Below, piece after piece: positions 53,013 through 64,000 of a stretch of DNA of 64,000 bases (position 1 is the first letter of the stretch; every line of letters starts with the position of its first letter). The notes beneath the pieces were generated by a model. It was not told the DNA's origin. It saw nothing but the letters and a program-made list of their open reading frames with translations, and did not search any database. The position numbers were made by a program, and so were the translations under genes. This DNA is from Falciphora oryzae. Lineage: Eukaryota; Ascomycota; Sordariomycetes; Magnaporthales; Magnaporthaceae. The stretch covers positions 321,768-385,767 of the forward strand of contig JNVV01000029.1 in the NCBI GenBank assembly GCA_000733355.1, written 5' to 3'.

Positions 53013-54940
53013 ATGCGCGAGATTATCAGCATCAACGGTGAGCGCGTCTCCCCCTCGTGCTTCACCGCATCCGAGCTTCCCGTCGCGGCATCTCGACTCT
53101 AGAATAGCCAACTGACTTTTCTTACCCTCACAGTCGGCCAGGCTGGTTGCCAGATCGCCAACTCTTGCTGGGAGGTGAGCACATGTGATAGAGGCCACAC
53201 CGCCGAGCAAGCTCGAGCTCGTCAACTGCGAGCGCAAACGCGGCAGGCCATATGCATGCGATATTGTGGACACTGGAGACTGACGCACAGAACTCGGTCA
53301 ATAGCTCTACTGCCTTGAGCACGGCATCCAGGTAAGATCACCCAGCCCACGGCCAGGCTACCCAGAAGATTTGCTTGCTAACCTTGTTTGTCTCGCCGCA
53401 CCAGCCCGATGGATTCCTGACTGAGGAGCGCAAGGCCGCCGATCCCGACCATGGCTTCAGCACCTTCTTCTCCGAGACTGGTATGGGATCATGCACAACT
53501 TTCATATCTGTCTCCAACAGCTGGCAGGACTGACATGTTTTTGGCGCGCCCCTGCCTTAGGCCAGGGCAAGTACGTTCCTCGCACTATCTACTGCGATCT
53601 CGAGCCCAACGTCGTCGACGAGGTCCGCACCGGCGCCTACCGCAGCCTCTTCCACCCCGAGCAGATGATCACGGGCAAGGAGGATGCGTCCAACAACTAC
53701 GCCCGTGGCCACTACACAGTCGGAAAGGAGTTGATCGACCAGGTCCTGGATAAGATTCGCCGCGTCGCCGATAGCTGCGCTGGCCTCCAGGGTTTCCTGG
53801 TCTTCCACTCGTTCGGTGGAGGTACCGGTTCCGGATTCGGCTCGCTGCTGATGGAGCGCCTGTCGGTTGACTACGGAAAGAAGAGCAAGCTCGAGTTCTG
53901 CGTCTACCCGGCGCCCCAGACCGCCACATCGGTCGTCGAGCCCTACAACTCGATTCTCACCACCCACACCACCCTGGAGCACGCCGACTGCTCCTTCATG
54001 GTCGACAACGAGGCCATTTACGATATCTGCCGCCGCAACCTGGGTCTTGAGCGCCCCAACTTTGAGAACCTGAACCGCCTGATTGCTCAGGGTAAGTCCT
54101 GGATACCTGATCATGCCTGCGGATGGGACTTGATATCTGCCCCTGCACATCCCATATGCTGTTACAGCGCTAACGTAGGGCGTCTCGATTCTTCTCGACA
54201 GTCGTCTCTTCCATCACTGCGTCGCTCCGTTTCGATGGCTCTCTGAACGTCGACCTGAACGAGTTCCAGACTAACCTGGTGCCTTACCCCCGCATCCACT
54301 TCCCCCTGGTTGCCTACGCCCCGGTTATCTCGGCCTCGCGCGCCGCCCACGAGGCCAACTCAGTCCAGGAGATGACCATGTCCTGCTTTGAGCCCAACAA
54401 CCAGATGGTCAAGTGCGATCCCCGTAACGGAAAGTACATGGCCACCTGCCTGCTGTACCGTGGTGACGTCGTTACCAAGGACGCTCACGCCGCTGTGGCT
54501 ACGCTCAAGACCAAGCGGACGATCCAGTTCGTTGACTGGTGCCCGACTGGATTCAAGCTTGGTATCTGCTTCGAGCCCCCTCAGATGGTGCCCAACGGTG
54601 ACCTGGCCAAGGTCGACCGCGCGGTGTAAGTTTTGCTTGCGCTAAAAGTTACCCCTATCGGTGATGTACTGGGATAAAGTTTACTAACTTGTTCAACTTT
54701 TACTATTACAGCTGCATGCTCTCCAACACCACGGCCATCGCCGACGCCTGGTCCGCCCTGTCGACCAAGTTCGACCTCATGTACTCCAAGCGTGCCTTCG
54801 TCCACTGGTATGTCGGTGAGGGTATGGAGGAGGGTGAGTTCTCGGAGGCTCGCGAGGACCTGGCCGCGCTTGAGCGCGACTACGAGGAGGTGGCCACGGA
54901 CTCGATGGGCGAGGAGGACGCCGGTGAGGCCGAGTACTAA
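53013..54940 (+). CDS. Alpha-tubulin
   Basis: Seven exons, 53013-53037, 53134-53174, 53305-53331, 53405-53480, 53561-54091, 54202-54625 and 54712-54940, coding for 450 residues, exactly the family length. The start [20 protein letters not shown], the GTP-binding GGGTGSG loop, [18 protein letters not shown] and the acidic tail ending EEDAGEAEY identify alpha and not beta tubulin (beta begins MREI but with VHIQ..QCGNQ and lacks a terminal Tyr after Glu). It forms the alpha-beta heterodimer of microtubules; its non-exchangeable GTP site and the catalytic Glu region (LNRLIAQ..) are intact. The cluster of four tiny exons at the 5' end is normal for ascomycete tubulin genes. The final Tyr would be the site of tyrosine cycling where that exists. 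Confidence 0.97.
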
Positions 54941-56395
54941 GCAGCGCGGCATTAAGGCCGGGACCGGACCACGTTTTCTCAGTACTTACCGGCAGGCTCG
55001 CGAGAGCCGGTGCGCGGATATGATGTCACTTCCACAGCAGAAACCCCCCATACCATACCCCAGCCCTGTCACAGCACTGGACCTTGTCCTCGAGTCTCTG
55101 ATACTACCGAAGCCCGCCCCGAGTCGGCCTGTTTGTGGAGGATGTCGGCGAGCCAGGAGCATCACGAGAATTGATTGTGGTCGTTCTACTTCGTTTTGGT
55201 CCGGCGAGAAAAAAATGACGATAGCCCCTTTTTAATCAACTTACAACTGTTCAGAGAAAGCAAGAGAAATTGGTTCGCTCGCAAGCCCACTGTGGCTCAT
55301 GATCTGCTTTCTAGCTTCAATGCTGGTCGGTTACCTGCTATCATGGGATGCATATAAAGCATAATGGAGTCATTGGGGAAGGTGATGTATGCAGGTTGTG
55401 CTTGGTGGATACAACTTCCTGTGGAGTCGGGTCACAACGCCGTTTGGGGGTGGCCGCTAACAGGCTGCCCAAGCTGCATGGCCCGATGCACGGCAATCAA
55501 TCGCGTCCCAATGGTGGCAGCATCCTGGGTGGCGGCAGTAGATACCCAAGTAGGAAGACGTATGCACCTAGTTGATGGGGGTGCATGATGCCGCACGCAG
55601 CTGCGTCGTCGGTCCAGATGATTTTTTTCCCTTCGCGTGCTTGGTGCCGTCCTCTTTGGCTGGCCAAATGCTTCCGTGCTGCTGCTGCAGAAGTTGGGTT
55701 GGGTGATGGCTCCCGCGTCTGCCTGCAGTCTGTGGGGACGCACTGACGCAGGCTGCCCAACCATGCCAGGCTGGGGCTTGCCGCCCAGTGCAGCTAACGC
55801 TAAATTGCACCGAGCGAGCCGATGGGTTGGCCAGAGCCAGTCCAATGACCCACCCCAAACGGTTGCCCAGCGCGAGACTGGCGCAGCGTGAGCTCCAGTC
55901 CTCGCCCAGGATACAACGGGCTCCATCCAAAGTCATCCACCCCCAGCCATCCCATCCACCCATCCCACCACCACCTGCTGAATTCCGCCGGCGACGACAC
56001 GGCCTCCGCTCGAGACGATTACACATACCAGACAGATGCTTGCAACGTTCTCTTCAAGGAGCATTGGCCCCGTTCTCTGACGAGCAAAAGGTTGTTTGCT
56101 TTCGACGACGTAACACAGTACCTCCACGGTAGCTGAGCGGGCTGTTGATTTGGCGTTTTGTTCTTTGCGACGTATCTCAAGCGCTTCGTTTCGGGGGACG
56201 CACCGACGACCAACGTACAGCGATAGAGGCCGAGCAAGGCACGGGAGTCCGCGCCACCTCCGCTTCCCCAATTACCATCTCTTCTCCTTCGATCGAGTCC
56301 GACGTTGTGGTCGGTAGACGACCTCGTGGCTGCCACGGCTCGCCAGCCATCCGCTCAGGAGCACCGCCGCCACCGTCATCATCACATCCACAACC
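54941..56395. other. Intergenic region between alpha-tubulin and the EH-domain gene
   Basis: About 1.45 kb. No supported ORF or RNA gene. The right part (from about 55900) is the C-rich leader of the next gene. Confidence 0.45.
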
Positions 56396-59300
56396 ATGGC
56401 AGAGCCCGGCGCCGACGCAGGTGAGCATGCACGCACTCTCCTTATGCCCCCGCCCCAAAAAGCTCTGCGAACGCCATCCCCGCTCCCGAGCCCCGGCTAA
56501 CCGGCAGACATCTCCGCCCCAAACGCACAGGCGCGCCGAACCTTAGCCTCACCGCGGAGGAGAAGCGAGTCTATGGCCAGCTCTTCCGACAAGCCGACTC
56601 GGACGGGGTGGGCGTTGTCACTGGCGATGTAGCCGTCAAGTTCTTCGACAAGACGAGGCTGGACTCGAGGATCCTTGGCGAGATTTGGCAGATCGCAGAT
56701 CGCGAGAACCGGGGCTTTCTCACCCCCGCCGGCTTCGGCATTGTCCTCCGCCTCATCGGCCACGCCCAGGCTGGCCGCGAACCCGCTGCCGAGGTTGCCC
56801 TGCAGCCCGGACCCCTGCCGCGTTTCGATGGCATCACCATCCAGGGCCTGGCGGCACAGCCGACCGGACCAGGCCCCGCTGCCGGACCCATCCAGTCGCA
56901 GGGAACCGGTGGCGTGCGCATCCCGCCCCTGACTCCCGAGAAGGCCGCCCAGTTCGCTGGTCTTTTTGAGCAGCAGCCGCTGGCCCCCGGAAACATGCTG
57001 CCGGGCGACCAGGCCCGCCAGATCTTTGAGCGTTCCGGCCTGCCCACCGAGGTGCTTGGCCGCATCTGGCAGCTCGCCGACACGGAGCAGCGCGGCGCGC
57101 TGGTTCAGACCGAGTTCATTATTGCCATGCACCTGCTGGCCACTACAAAGCAAGGACAGCTCCGTGCTCTGCCCACCGTCGTACCCGCCGGCCTGTACGA
57201 GGCTGCCACAAGGCGCCCCACAGGTATACCCCGCCAGCAAAGCCCGAGTCCCGTCGCGCCTCCCATCCCGGCCATCCCACGCCAGCTTAGCGGGCAGGCC
57301 CAGATGCGGACGGGCAGCCCCCTCGGACGATCGCACCCGGCCCCTCCCGGCGGGGATTGGCTCGTCACGGCGGCTGACAAGGCTCGGTTCGACCAGGAGT
57401 ACGCCAAGCTGGACAAGTCGAACAGGGGCTTCATCACGGGCGAGGAGGCTGTGCCCTTCTTCAGCCAGTCTAGGCTCCCCGAAGACACTCTCGCGCAGAT
57501 CTGGGATCTAGCCGACCTGACCTCTCAAGGGCGGCTGACGCGGGACGAATTCGCCATCGCCATGTATCTGATCCGGCAGCAGCGCACTAACCGCGACAGC
57601 GCGCTGCCAACCACCCTCCCACAAAACCTCATCCCCCCAAGCATGCGCGCGCAGGTCAGGCCGCCGACCGCCACCGGTTCCTCCGCTTTCGATGTGCCCC
57701 AGCAGCCGCCGCCTGCTCCGCAACCGCAGCCGAAATCGGCCCTGGATGACCTGTTCGGCCTGGATTCGCCACCGACCATGCCCGCTGCCCCCGTCCAAAA
57801 GGCTGTGACCACCGGAGGGTCAAACGACCCCTTTGGCAGCAACGCTAGCCCCGCACCTGCCTCTCCCGCTAAGCCCTCGCCCACGACTAGCTCGTTTGCT
57901 CCTTTCGTCCCATCGTCGTCTTTTGGTCGTACCCTCACAGCCCAGGCGACTGGGGCCTCCACCAGCTCCGCCGGTGGGATGCAGCGATCAGGAACCCTGC
58001 CGCCGCCGGCCGCCGCCCAAGACGACCTCCTAGGTGACCACGACGATGCCGGCAAGAACCTGAGCAACGACACGGCGGAGCTGGCGAACCTCTCCAACCA
58101 GATCACGTCTCTCAGCAAGCACGTGCAGGACGTGCGAGGCCAGCAGGCCACGACACAGAACGAGCTCACTCAGGCGAGCGCGCAGAAGAAGAACTTTGAG
58201 CAGCGGCTCTCGCAACTTCGCGCAGCGTACGAGAAGGAGGCCAAGGACGTCAGGGCGCTGGAGGAGCAGCTCAACGCGTCACGCGCCGAGACCAAGAAAC
58301 TGCAGACTGAGATGGCCGTGCTGGAAGGGACATATCAGGACCTGCAGAACCAGCACCGCCAGGTCGCCGCAGCTCTACAGACCGACCAGCAGGAGAATGC
58401 GAGCCTGAAGGAGCGCATACGCGTCGTCAACGCCGAGGTGGCGCAGCTCAAGCCGAAGATCGAGAAGCTCAGGTCCGAGGCTCGCCAGCAGAAAGGCCTC
58501 GTAGCCATCAACAAGAAACAACTGGCCACCAATGAGGGAGAGCGTGACAAGCTCAATACTGAGGCTGAGGACCTGGCCAAGAGCAACGAGGACATGGCCA
58601 GGCAGGCCAGCACCGGATCGCCGGTGGCGCAGGTGGCGAGCCCGGCCCCATCGTCGGCAAGCGTTAATAACCCCTTCTTCAGGCGGACGGGCAGCACCGA
58701 CATTATGGGTGCCTTTGCGTCACCCGCCGCCAAGCCTTTTGACAAGTCCTTCGACGATGTCTTCGGGCCTTCGCCCTCGTTCCCCGCTTCGACAGGCACC
58801 CCGCCGCCTGCCACCGCCTTCGGCCCACAGCACACGGGAGCGTCCACGGGTAGTGCCGCGTCCTCCTTCGCCACGCCGGCGACGTCCAACACTCCGAACC
58901 TGAGCAGGCAGGCAACCCTGGGCCCTAACCCTGTCCCGCCGCCGCCTCCTCAGTCGCGACAGATCAGCTCGAGCTTCCTGCCCTTTGGCGAAGCTCCCGA
59001 GTCCATCACATCGTCCCGCCAGGTCTCACCGCCCGTGAGCAGGATGGGTCAGGCCGACACATCCCTTGCCGAGGCGGGGGCTAAGGCCCCGGCTGCGGCG
59101 GCGCTGGAGCCTATGGCCACGGGCCAGAGCGTCACCTCGGAGTCGCAGAAGACTGTTGACAACAGGCCCACGAGTAGCGGTAGCGGCGCACCCAAGCAAG
59201 GTGACGCGGCAGGCGCCCCCGCCCAGGGACGCGCGCACGCCGACAGCCTCAGCGATCCCTTCTCTGCTGTGGATCAGGCTAAAGCTAAGGACGACTTCGA

Positions 59301-60696
59301 GTCTGCCTTTGCCAGCTTCAAGAATGCCCACGGCAAGAATGTGGGTGGGCCTTCATCGTCTGCCTCGGCTGCTACAGGCAACGACACGTCCAAGGGTGCC
59401 TTCGCCGACGCCTTCAACCGCGAGTTCCCACCCATCTCGGAGCTCGAACGCGACGACTACTCGGACTCTGACAGCGAGAAGGATGGCTTCGATGACGACT
59501 TCGCCCCTGTGTCGCCTCCCACAAACTCTGCGCAACCCGCCAAGCCTTCCGAGGCGACGGCCGCCAAGCCTCCTGCGGCCGAGGGCGCTACGAGGTATGA
59601 TCTGCAGCCAACGAGTTTGTAGCGTGTGTAGAATTCTTCTTTGAATCACGTCACGTCTTCAACATCCACTTCCCGTGGAGTTCCTCCCCGCGATTCCCCC
59701 ACACGTCGTTCATGATCGCTGACTGTCGGTTGCACAGTGAGGTGGTCCCGTCCCCGACGGCCGCCACCTCGTCGTCCTCCATCAGCACGGCGATGCCAGC
59801 GAGCCAGTCCAACGTGGACTCGATCTGGGGTGATTCCCTCGCTGCCTCGTCTTCTACCGCCCCTGCGACGGGACAGAGTGAGCAGGCCTCGTCGGCCGCG
59901 GCGCCTCCACCACTGCCAGCCAAGCAATCGTTTGATGATCTTGAGGACGACTTCGAGGGGCTTGAGGATGCGAAGGAGGGATCTACGGCGGATGACGACT
60001 TTGCCAACATTTCACGCTCGGCACTGGACGACTTCAACCCCGTCTTTGACTCCTCACCGCCGCGCAGCCACGCGGCCAAGAGCGACGGCGGTTCCAACAA
60101 CCTGGCAGCTGGCGCCGCGCCCAACTTCGCCGCCGAGAGCAGCAGCTTCGACTTTGTTAGCGGCAGCAGCGCATCTCTGGGTAGCGGAAGCGGCATCGGT
60201 GCCAACACCTCGTCGGGCGGCGCGTCAGCCCCGCCTGCCGGGCCGCCGCCTGCTGCCGGTGCGCCGGAGAACCACGACTGGGACGCGCTCTTTGCTAGCC
60301 TCGACGAGCCGCAGTCCGCCTCTGGTGGTGCTCCTGGCGCACCAGGGACATCCGCTGCTCCTGCCAACAGCGCACCCGGCTCCTCAGGCTCCCCACCTCC
60401 CGCTGCCGCGGCCTCGGCCCCATCCCCGGCGGCGCCCGTGCCATCCCGTCCAGCTGCGGCTGGCCGTCTCCTGACCGAGGAGGGTGAGCATGACGACCCG
60501 ATCCTCAAGAACCTGACCGGCATGGGCTACGCTCGCGCCGACGCACTGAGCGCGCTTGAGAAGTACGACTACAACCTTGAGCGGGTGAGTAATTCTATTA
60601 TTAATTCTAACCTTTCCCATGCCTTCTGAACTACCGATGGCTGACGATAACCCGTTCCTCCCACAGGCCGCCAACTACCTCGCCAGCCAGTCATGA
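56396..60696 (+). CDS. EH-domain endocytic scaffold (Ede1/Eps15 type)
   Basis: Four exons, 56396-56420, 56531-59594, 59738-60584 and 60667-60696, coding for 1321 residues. Three EH domains lie at about residues 13-98 (FFDKTRLDSRILGEIWQIAD), 142-232 (IFERSGLPTEVLGRIWQLAD) and 285-368 (FFSQSRLPEDTLAQIWDLAD). A long coiled coil spans about 519-699 (ANLSNQITSLSKHVQDVRGQ onward). An NPF (NNPFFR) and DPF motifs sit in the disordered regions, which are rich in Ser, Pro and Ala. The C-terminus is a UBA domain (residues about 1281-1321: DPILKNLTGMGYARADALSA), whose last nine residues come from the 30-nt final exon. The order EH, coiled coil, UBA is that of yeast Ede1, an early clathrin-mediated endocytosis scaffold at the plasma membrane that binds NPF proteins and ubiquitin. 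Retaining the third intron (stop at 59622) would remove the UBA. Confidence 0.93.
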
Positions 60697-61583
60697 ACAA
60701 TAAATAACACCCGGCTTCTTCCACACCTACACACTACGTTGAACAGAGCTTAGTAGATAGCCCATACCCGCCTCGCTTGACAAAGCCGAGTTCACAAATC
60801 AGCGCAAGTGAACCGACCATCCCAATTCCTCATTCAGCATCGGGCACCCCATATACGCCCATCCTCTCACTCCAGCTCATATATCATTCACTTGAAACCC
60901 CGACCAAACCAAACAAACTATTGTCTCCTGCCCGCCGTTTTCTTTCGCATAGCCAATTGAGCCCCCTTCCCCCGTATTTGCCGCGTCCGACGACGCTTTC
61001 TTTGTAAAAAGTCTCGATAGTGTGTGTGTTGTGTGTTGTGTTGTGTGTTGTGTTGTGTGTTGTGTTGTGATACCTGGTGGGACAGACAGCATTGAGCTGG
61101 ATAACACTGCTTTGCTTTCCATTGTTCCTCGTCGTTTCCGAGCCGTCATCACTTATATCATCGTTAGTAATACGCTTCCAACTGCTGTTTCCTAAATCCA
61201 TCACCACTCGTCGTTGTCTTAATGGTTGTTACTTGGTCTTGGAGCTCTCCCATGATTTCGTGATATTGTGAACCCATTGAGTTTCTCCGCGTGGCCTTGC
61301 ACAGTTTTAACTGTACCTCTATGCCTACCCGGACGCAGACAAGATCAGAGAAAGGTAAGACGAGGTGATCCCTTTGATGGCAAACGGAACATGCACGCGC
61401 GCTCCCACTACGCACAAACCAAGACACATTGAATCGGAGTACAGGTCACGAAGGAATACATTTGGATATTGCGTCAAATAAAGTTACAAATGGAAATACC
61501 GGAAATCGAGAGCCCAACACAAAGTGATTGAGTATACACGTTAATTTCAACTATGGAATTCAGCTGGAGTAGCCGTACTATTC
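60697..61583. other. Convergent 3' region with a microsatellite
   Basis: Lies between the stop codons of two convergent genes. It contains the GTGTT-type microsatellite at 61021-61070 and otherwise nothing recognisable. Confidence 0.5.
61021..61070. repeat. GT-rich microsatellite
   Basis: Fifty bases made only of T and G up to the last base, arranged as alternating TGTG and TTG units with a period of about 12 (GTTGTGTGTTGT). Confidence 0.9.
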
Positions 61584-64000
61584 CTACAGCCCGGCCACCT
61601 CGTAATAGTCCCTGAACCTGTCCGTCTCCTCCCACCCTACCTCCCGCACGACGCCCCAGCACACTATGAGGAGGTTCTCGAACCGCGTCGTCCAGAAGGA
61701 CAGGTATCCCTCCGGCAGCGGTCCCACAACCTTCTTGAGCGAGTCGGGCATGTCCTCGTAGTGGTTCCTCTTGTTCCGCAGCGCGCGCAGCAGGTCCAGC
61801 ATGCGCGAGCCCGTGTACTTGCGCTGGCGGCCGAGCGAGTCGACAAAGTCCCGCGGAAGCTGCCGCAGGAAGTCGCCACTCTGTATCACGTCGGGCGCCG
61901 CGTCCTCCAGGATCTGGAGGGCGTACGATGGCGGGTCTCTCTGCTCCTTCTCAAAGTGGTCCGACACATCACACAGGAACGCCAGCCGCTTCTTGGCGGA
62001 CCAAAAGAATGGATGCTTCATGACGTCCTTAGCAGTCGGGCGGTCCGAAGGCTCGAAACTGAGCATGCGGTCGATAACATCACGCGCCTCTTGCGCGTAG
62101 TCACCAAGGACATCGAGTTTACCGAGGTCGAAGGAGCCTTTGCGGATGTTGACCTCGCGCATGTACCGGTCGCCCTTGTCGTACGGGTGAGAGCCCTTGG
62201 TGAGAACGTAGAAAAAGACAAGACCGAGGCTGAAAATGTCAATGGCGCGCGTGGCGCGGCGGTTGGGTGCCTCCGTGCCACCCAGAGCGCTTCCGGAGCC
62301 GCTGTGCGTTGAGCTAGCGTCAATCATGGTAGCATGGTTGGCAGTGAGGTTGTCCCGTGCATCATCATCCAGGAGAAGCTCGGGGGCTCTCCAACCGGTG
62401 GTGCCGGCGGCGTGAGCTGTCGTGGCTCCAAAAGAGCTTTGACCTCCCTCGAGCTTCTTACAAAGACCAAAGTCTGACACAAGCAAGCGTGGTTTGCCAT
62501 CCTTGCTCATGTTGACTAGGATGTTCTGAGGCTTGAGATCCCGGTGGACGATGCGGAGAGAGTGTAGGTGGCTCAAGCCGTTGGTGATCTGATACAGCAC
62601 ATTAGGGAGATCGCGTTCTCCCGCTTGAGCCAGGTCCCGGAAGTACATGGGCTTCTCAATAACATCAGCCAGGGATGCCTGACAGAGCTCGAGGGCAATG
62701 TAGAGGAAAGCAGCACGCTGCTGTTGGGCGTAGTATCGGATGACTAGAGTGCGAGCAGGTTTCATGTCAGTCGTCATGATGCTTTTAGGCCCATAGGTAG
62801 TTGGAACGAGTCAGGAAACACGAACCGTTTGGATGGTCATCGCTCTCTCTCAAGAGACGAGTCTCTTGAGAAGCAATGTCGTAGAACTGGATGAGCATCC
62901 GCTTGACGGCCACGTCGCGTCCGTCCCACTTGCCCGCGAACACGACGGTTCCGTTGCTACCTGTGCCCAGCTGCTGGTCTTCGTTGACCTCGAGGCTTCC
63001 CATCCTGTATATCGGACCAGTAAGGTCCTGGACGTCATTAATGACGGTGTGGATGTCAGGCTCAAGTCGTAGCTGCTGCTCTCCAAGCTTCTTTGCCTGG
63101 TCGACAATCTCGTTGACCGAGACAATCGCTGGCTCATCGTCTCTCGAGACGGATCCTTCGCGCTTCTTCTTGCGATGCTTGGCCCCGGCTCGTCGACCTC
63201 TGTGCGCCTTCTTCTTCTTCTCGGGTTCAGGCGTCACCCCGAGTGATGAATCCGAAGCCGGCTGGACGCCGGACTCGATGGGAGTAGCGAATTGTACACT
63301 AGGGCCATCGGTACGGCCGGACTTGTCCGAGCTCTGTGAGGTTTCTTGAGACTTGTCCGGCTGGTCTGTCTCCGTTTTGATCTGGGCAGGGACCGCAGGG
63401 TCGCTGGGCGTTTGAATAGTGTCGGTGCCCTTTGCAACCACTGACTTGGGGGAAGAATAAAGCTCATCGGCGGGCTTGACCGTGGTGGTGTCGGTGTTGA
63501 CAGTTGGCTTCGCTGGCTTGGCCGGCTGATCTACCGAGTGGTCTGCCTTGTCTCCTGCCTCAGACGAGACGTCTTCGACGCGGTCTACCCATTTGGCCTT
63601 GTGGTCGTTGTAGTACCTCCTCAGATCATGGTGCTTGTAAAAGATGGCGCTGATGAGCATAATGATGAATATGGGGTTGCTCAAGAAGTCCCATGTCAGG
63701 CCAGCCACCGTCTGGGGCAGCTCCTTGACTTTGGTGATCATGGCAGGAGGCTCTTCGACCGGCAGGCCGGGAACGTGAGGCGCGGTCGAGCTGTTCTCTG
63801 GCTCAACATGGGGGATGCTGCCATCCGGAAGACTTGGCAGTAACGGCTTTGGCGAGCCATGACCAGAGTACGGCTGAGAGTCATGGCGATTGAGACTGTG
63901 CTTGCCGACCAGCAGCTTAGCGAGCTGGTCGTTGTCGAGCTTCTCCCAGAGGTCCTGGTTGATGTTCTCGCGGTGCTTGTTCGCCAGAGCCTCATCTGCG
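61584..64000 (-). CDS. IRE1: IRE1 kinase/endoribonuclease, unfolded protein response sensor (5' end outside window)
   Basis: Minus-strand gene, partial: exons 64000(edge)-62826 and 62743-61584, joined in phase. The visible part starts in the ER-lumenal/juxtamembrane region (LANKHRENINQDLWEKLDND), crosses one membrane helix (LTWDFLSNPIFIIMLISAIF) and a Lys-rich linker, then the kinase: glycine loop LGTGSNGTVVFAG, VAVKRM, HRDLKPQNILV, DFGLCKKL and SLGLVFFYVLTKGSHPYDKG. The KEN RNase domain follows (LDLLRALRNKRNHYEDMP, with the catalytic His, then LPEGYLSFWTTRFENLLIVC). IRE1 senses unfolded proteins in the ER, trans-autophosphorylates and splices HAC1/hacA mRNA without the spliceosome. The single intron in the visible part separates the kinase N-lobe at DDHPN/VIRYY. 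The stop is at 61584-61586. No in-frame stop is seen up to the edge. Confidence 0.95.

Noticed and set aside
53013..54940. Beta-tubulin
   Set aside because: The N-terminal [14 protein letters not shown] and the C-terminal EEDAGEAEY with a final Tyr are alpha-type; length 450 also fits.
56497..57336. 279-codon antisense frame opposite the EH-domain gene
   Set aside because: Shadow of the sense coding sequence; the sense strand encodes clear EH domains.

Overview
The window is nuclear DNA of a filamentous ascomycete, most likely a Sordariomycete. The genes are interrupted by many short introns of about 50-270 nt with GT..AG ends and CTAAC/CTGAC-like branch points. Coding GC is high, pyrimidine-rich leaders are common, and the housekeeping proteins match the fungal families closely. 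I cannot name the species. There is one 29-nt assembly gap at 16076.

Left block (1-26.1 kb), ordinary genes: an SPX-ankyrin-GDPD glycerophosphodiesterase (GDE1 type), a GNAT acetyltransferase, a divergent pair of ribosomal protein genes (uS7/RPS5 and eS25/RPS25), the mitochondrial ADP/ATP carrier, a CENP-X/MHF2 homologue with a long acidic AT-hook-like extension, a membrane-anchored cytochrome-b5-like (MAPR) protein, a small protein with an N-myristoylation-type start, a GPI-anchored cupredoxin, a 5.1-kb gene-poor stretch, and a long coiled-coil protein.

Middle block (about 27-49 kb), accessory in character: it opens with three different tandem repeats stacked within 1 kb. The last of these ends directly against a CmcJ/AsaB-type 2OG-Fe(II) oxygenase gene that has no ATG at its expected 5' end. 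Then come a convergent GT2 polysaccharide-synthase-like gene, small orphan ORFs, a 2EXR-like gene, a CorA-like transporter, a ten-exon NLR-type receptor (alpha/beta-hydrolase, NB-ARC, TPR), an amidase-signature gene, and a second NLR of different architecture (PNP-UDP phosphorylase, NACHT, ankyrin). The second NLR ends in seven very similar 34-residue ankyrin repeats. Such repeats with high internal conservation are known in fungal NLRs that act in allorecognition or immunity.

Right block (49.4-64 kb), conserved genes: a protein with two BTB/T1 domains, alpha-tubulin, an EH-domain endocytic scaffold (Ede1/Eps15 type), and the 3' part of the unfolded-protein-response sensor IRE1, whose 5' end runs off the right edge.

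Exon-intron structures were worked out by eye from splice signals, frame continuity and family similarity. Where I give exon coordinates the phases add up, unless the entry says otherwise.
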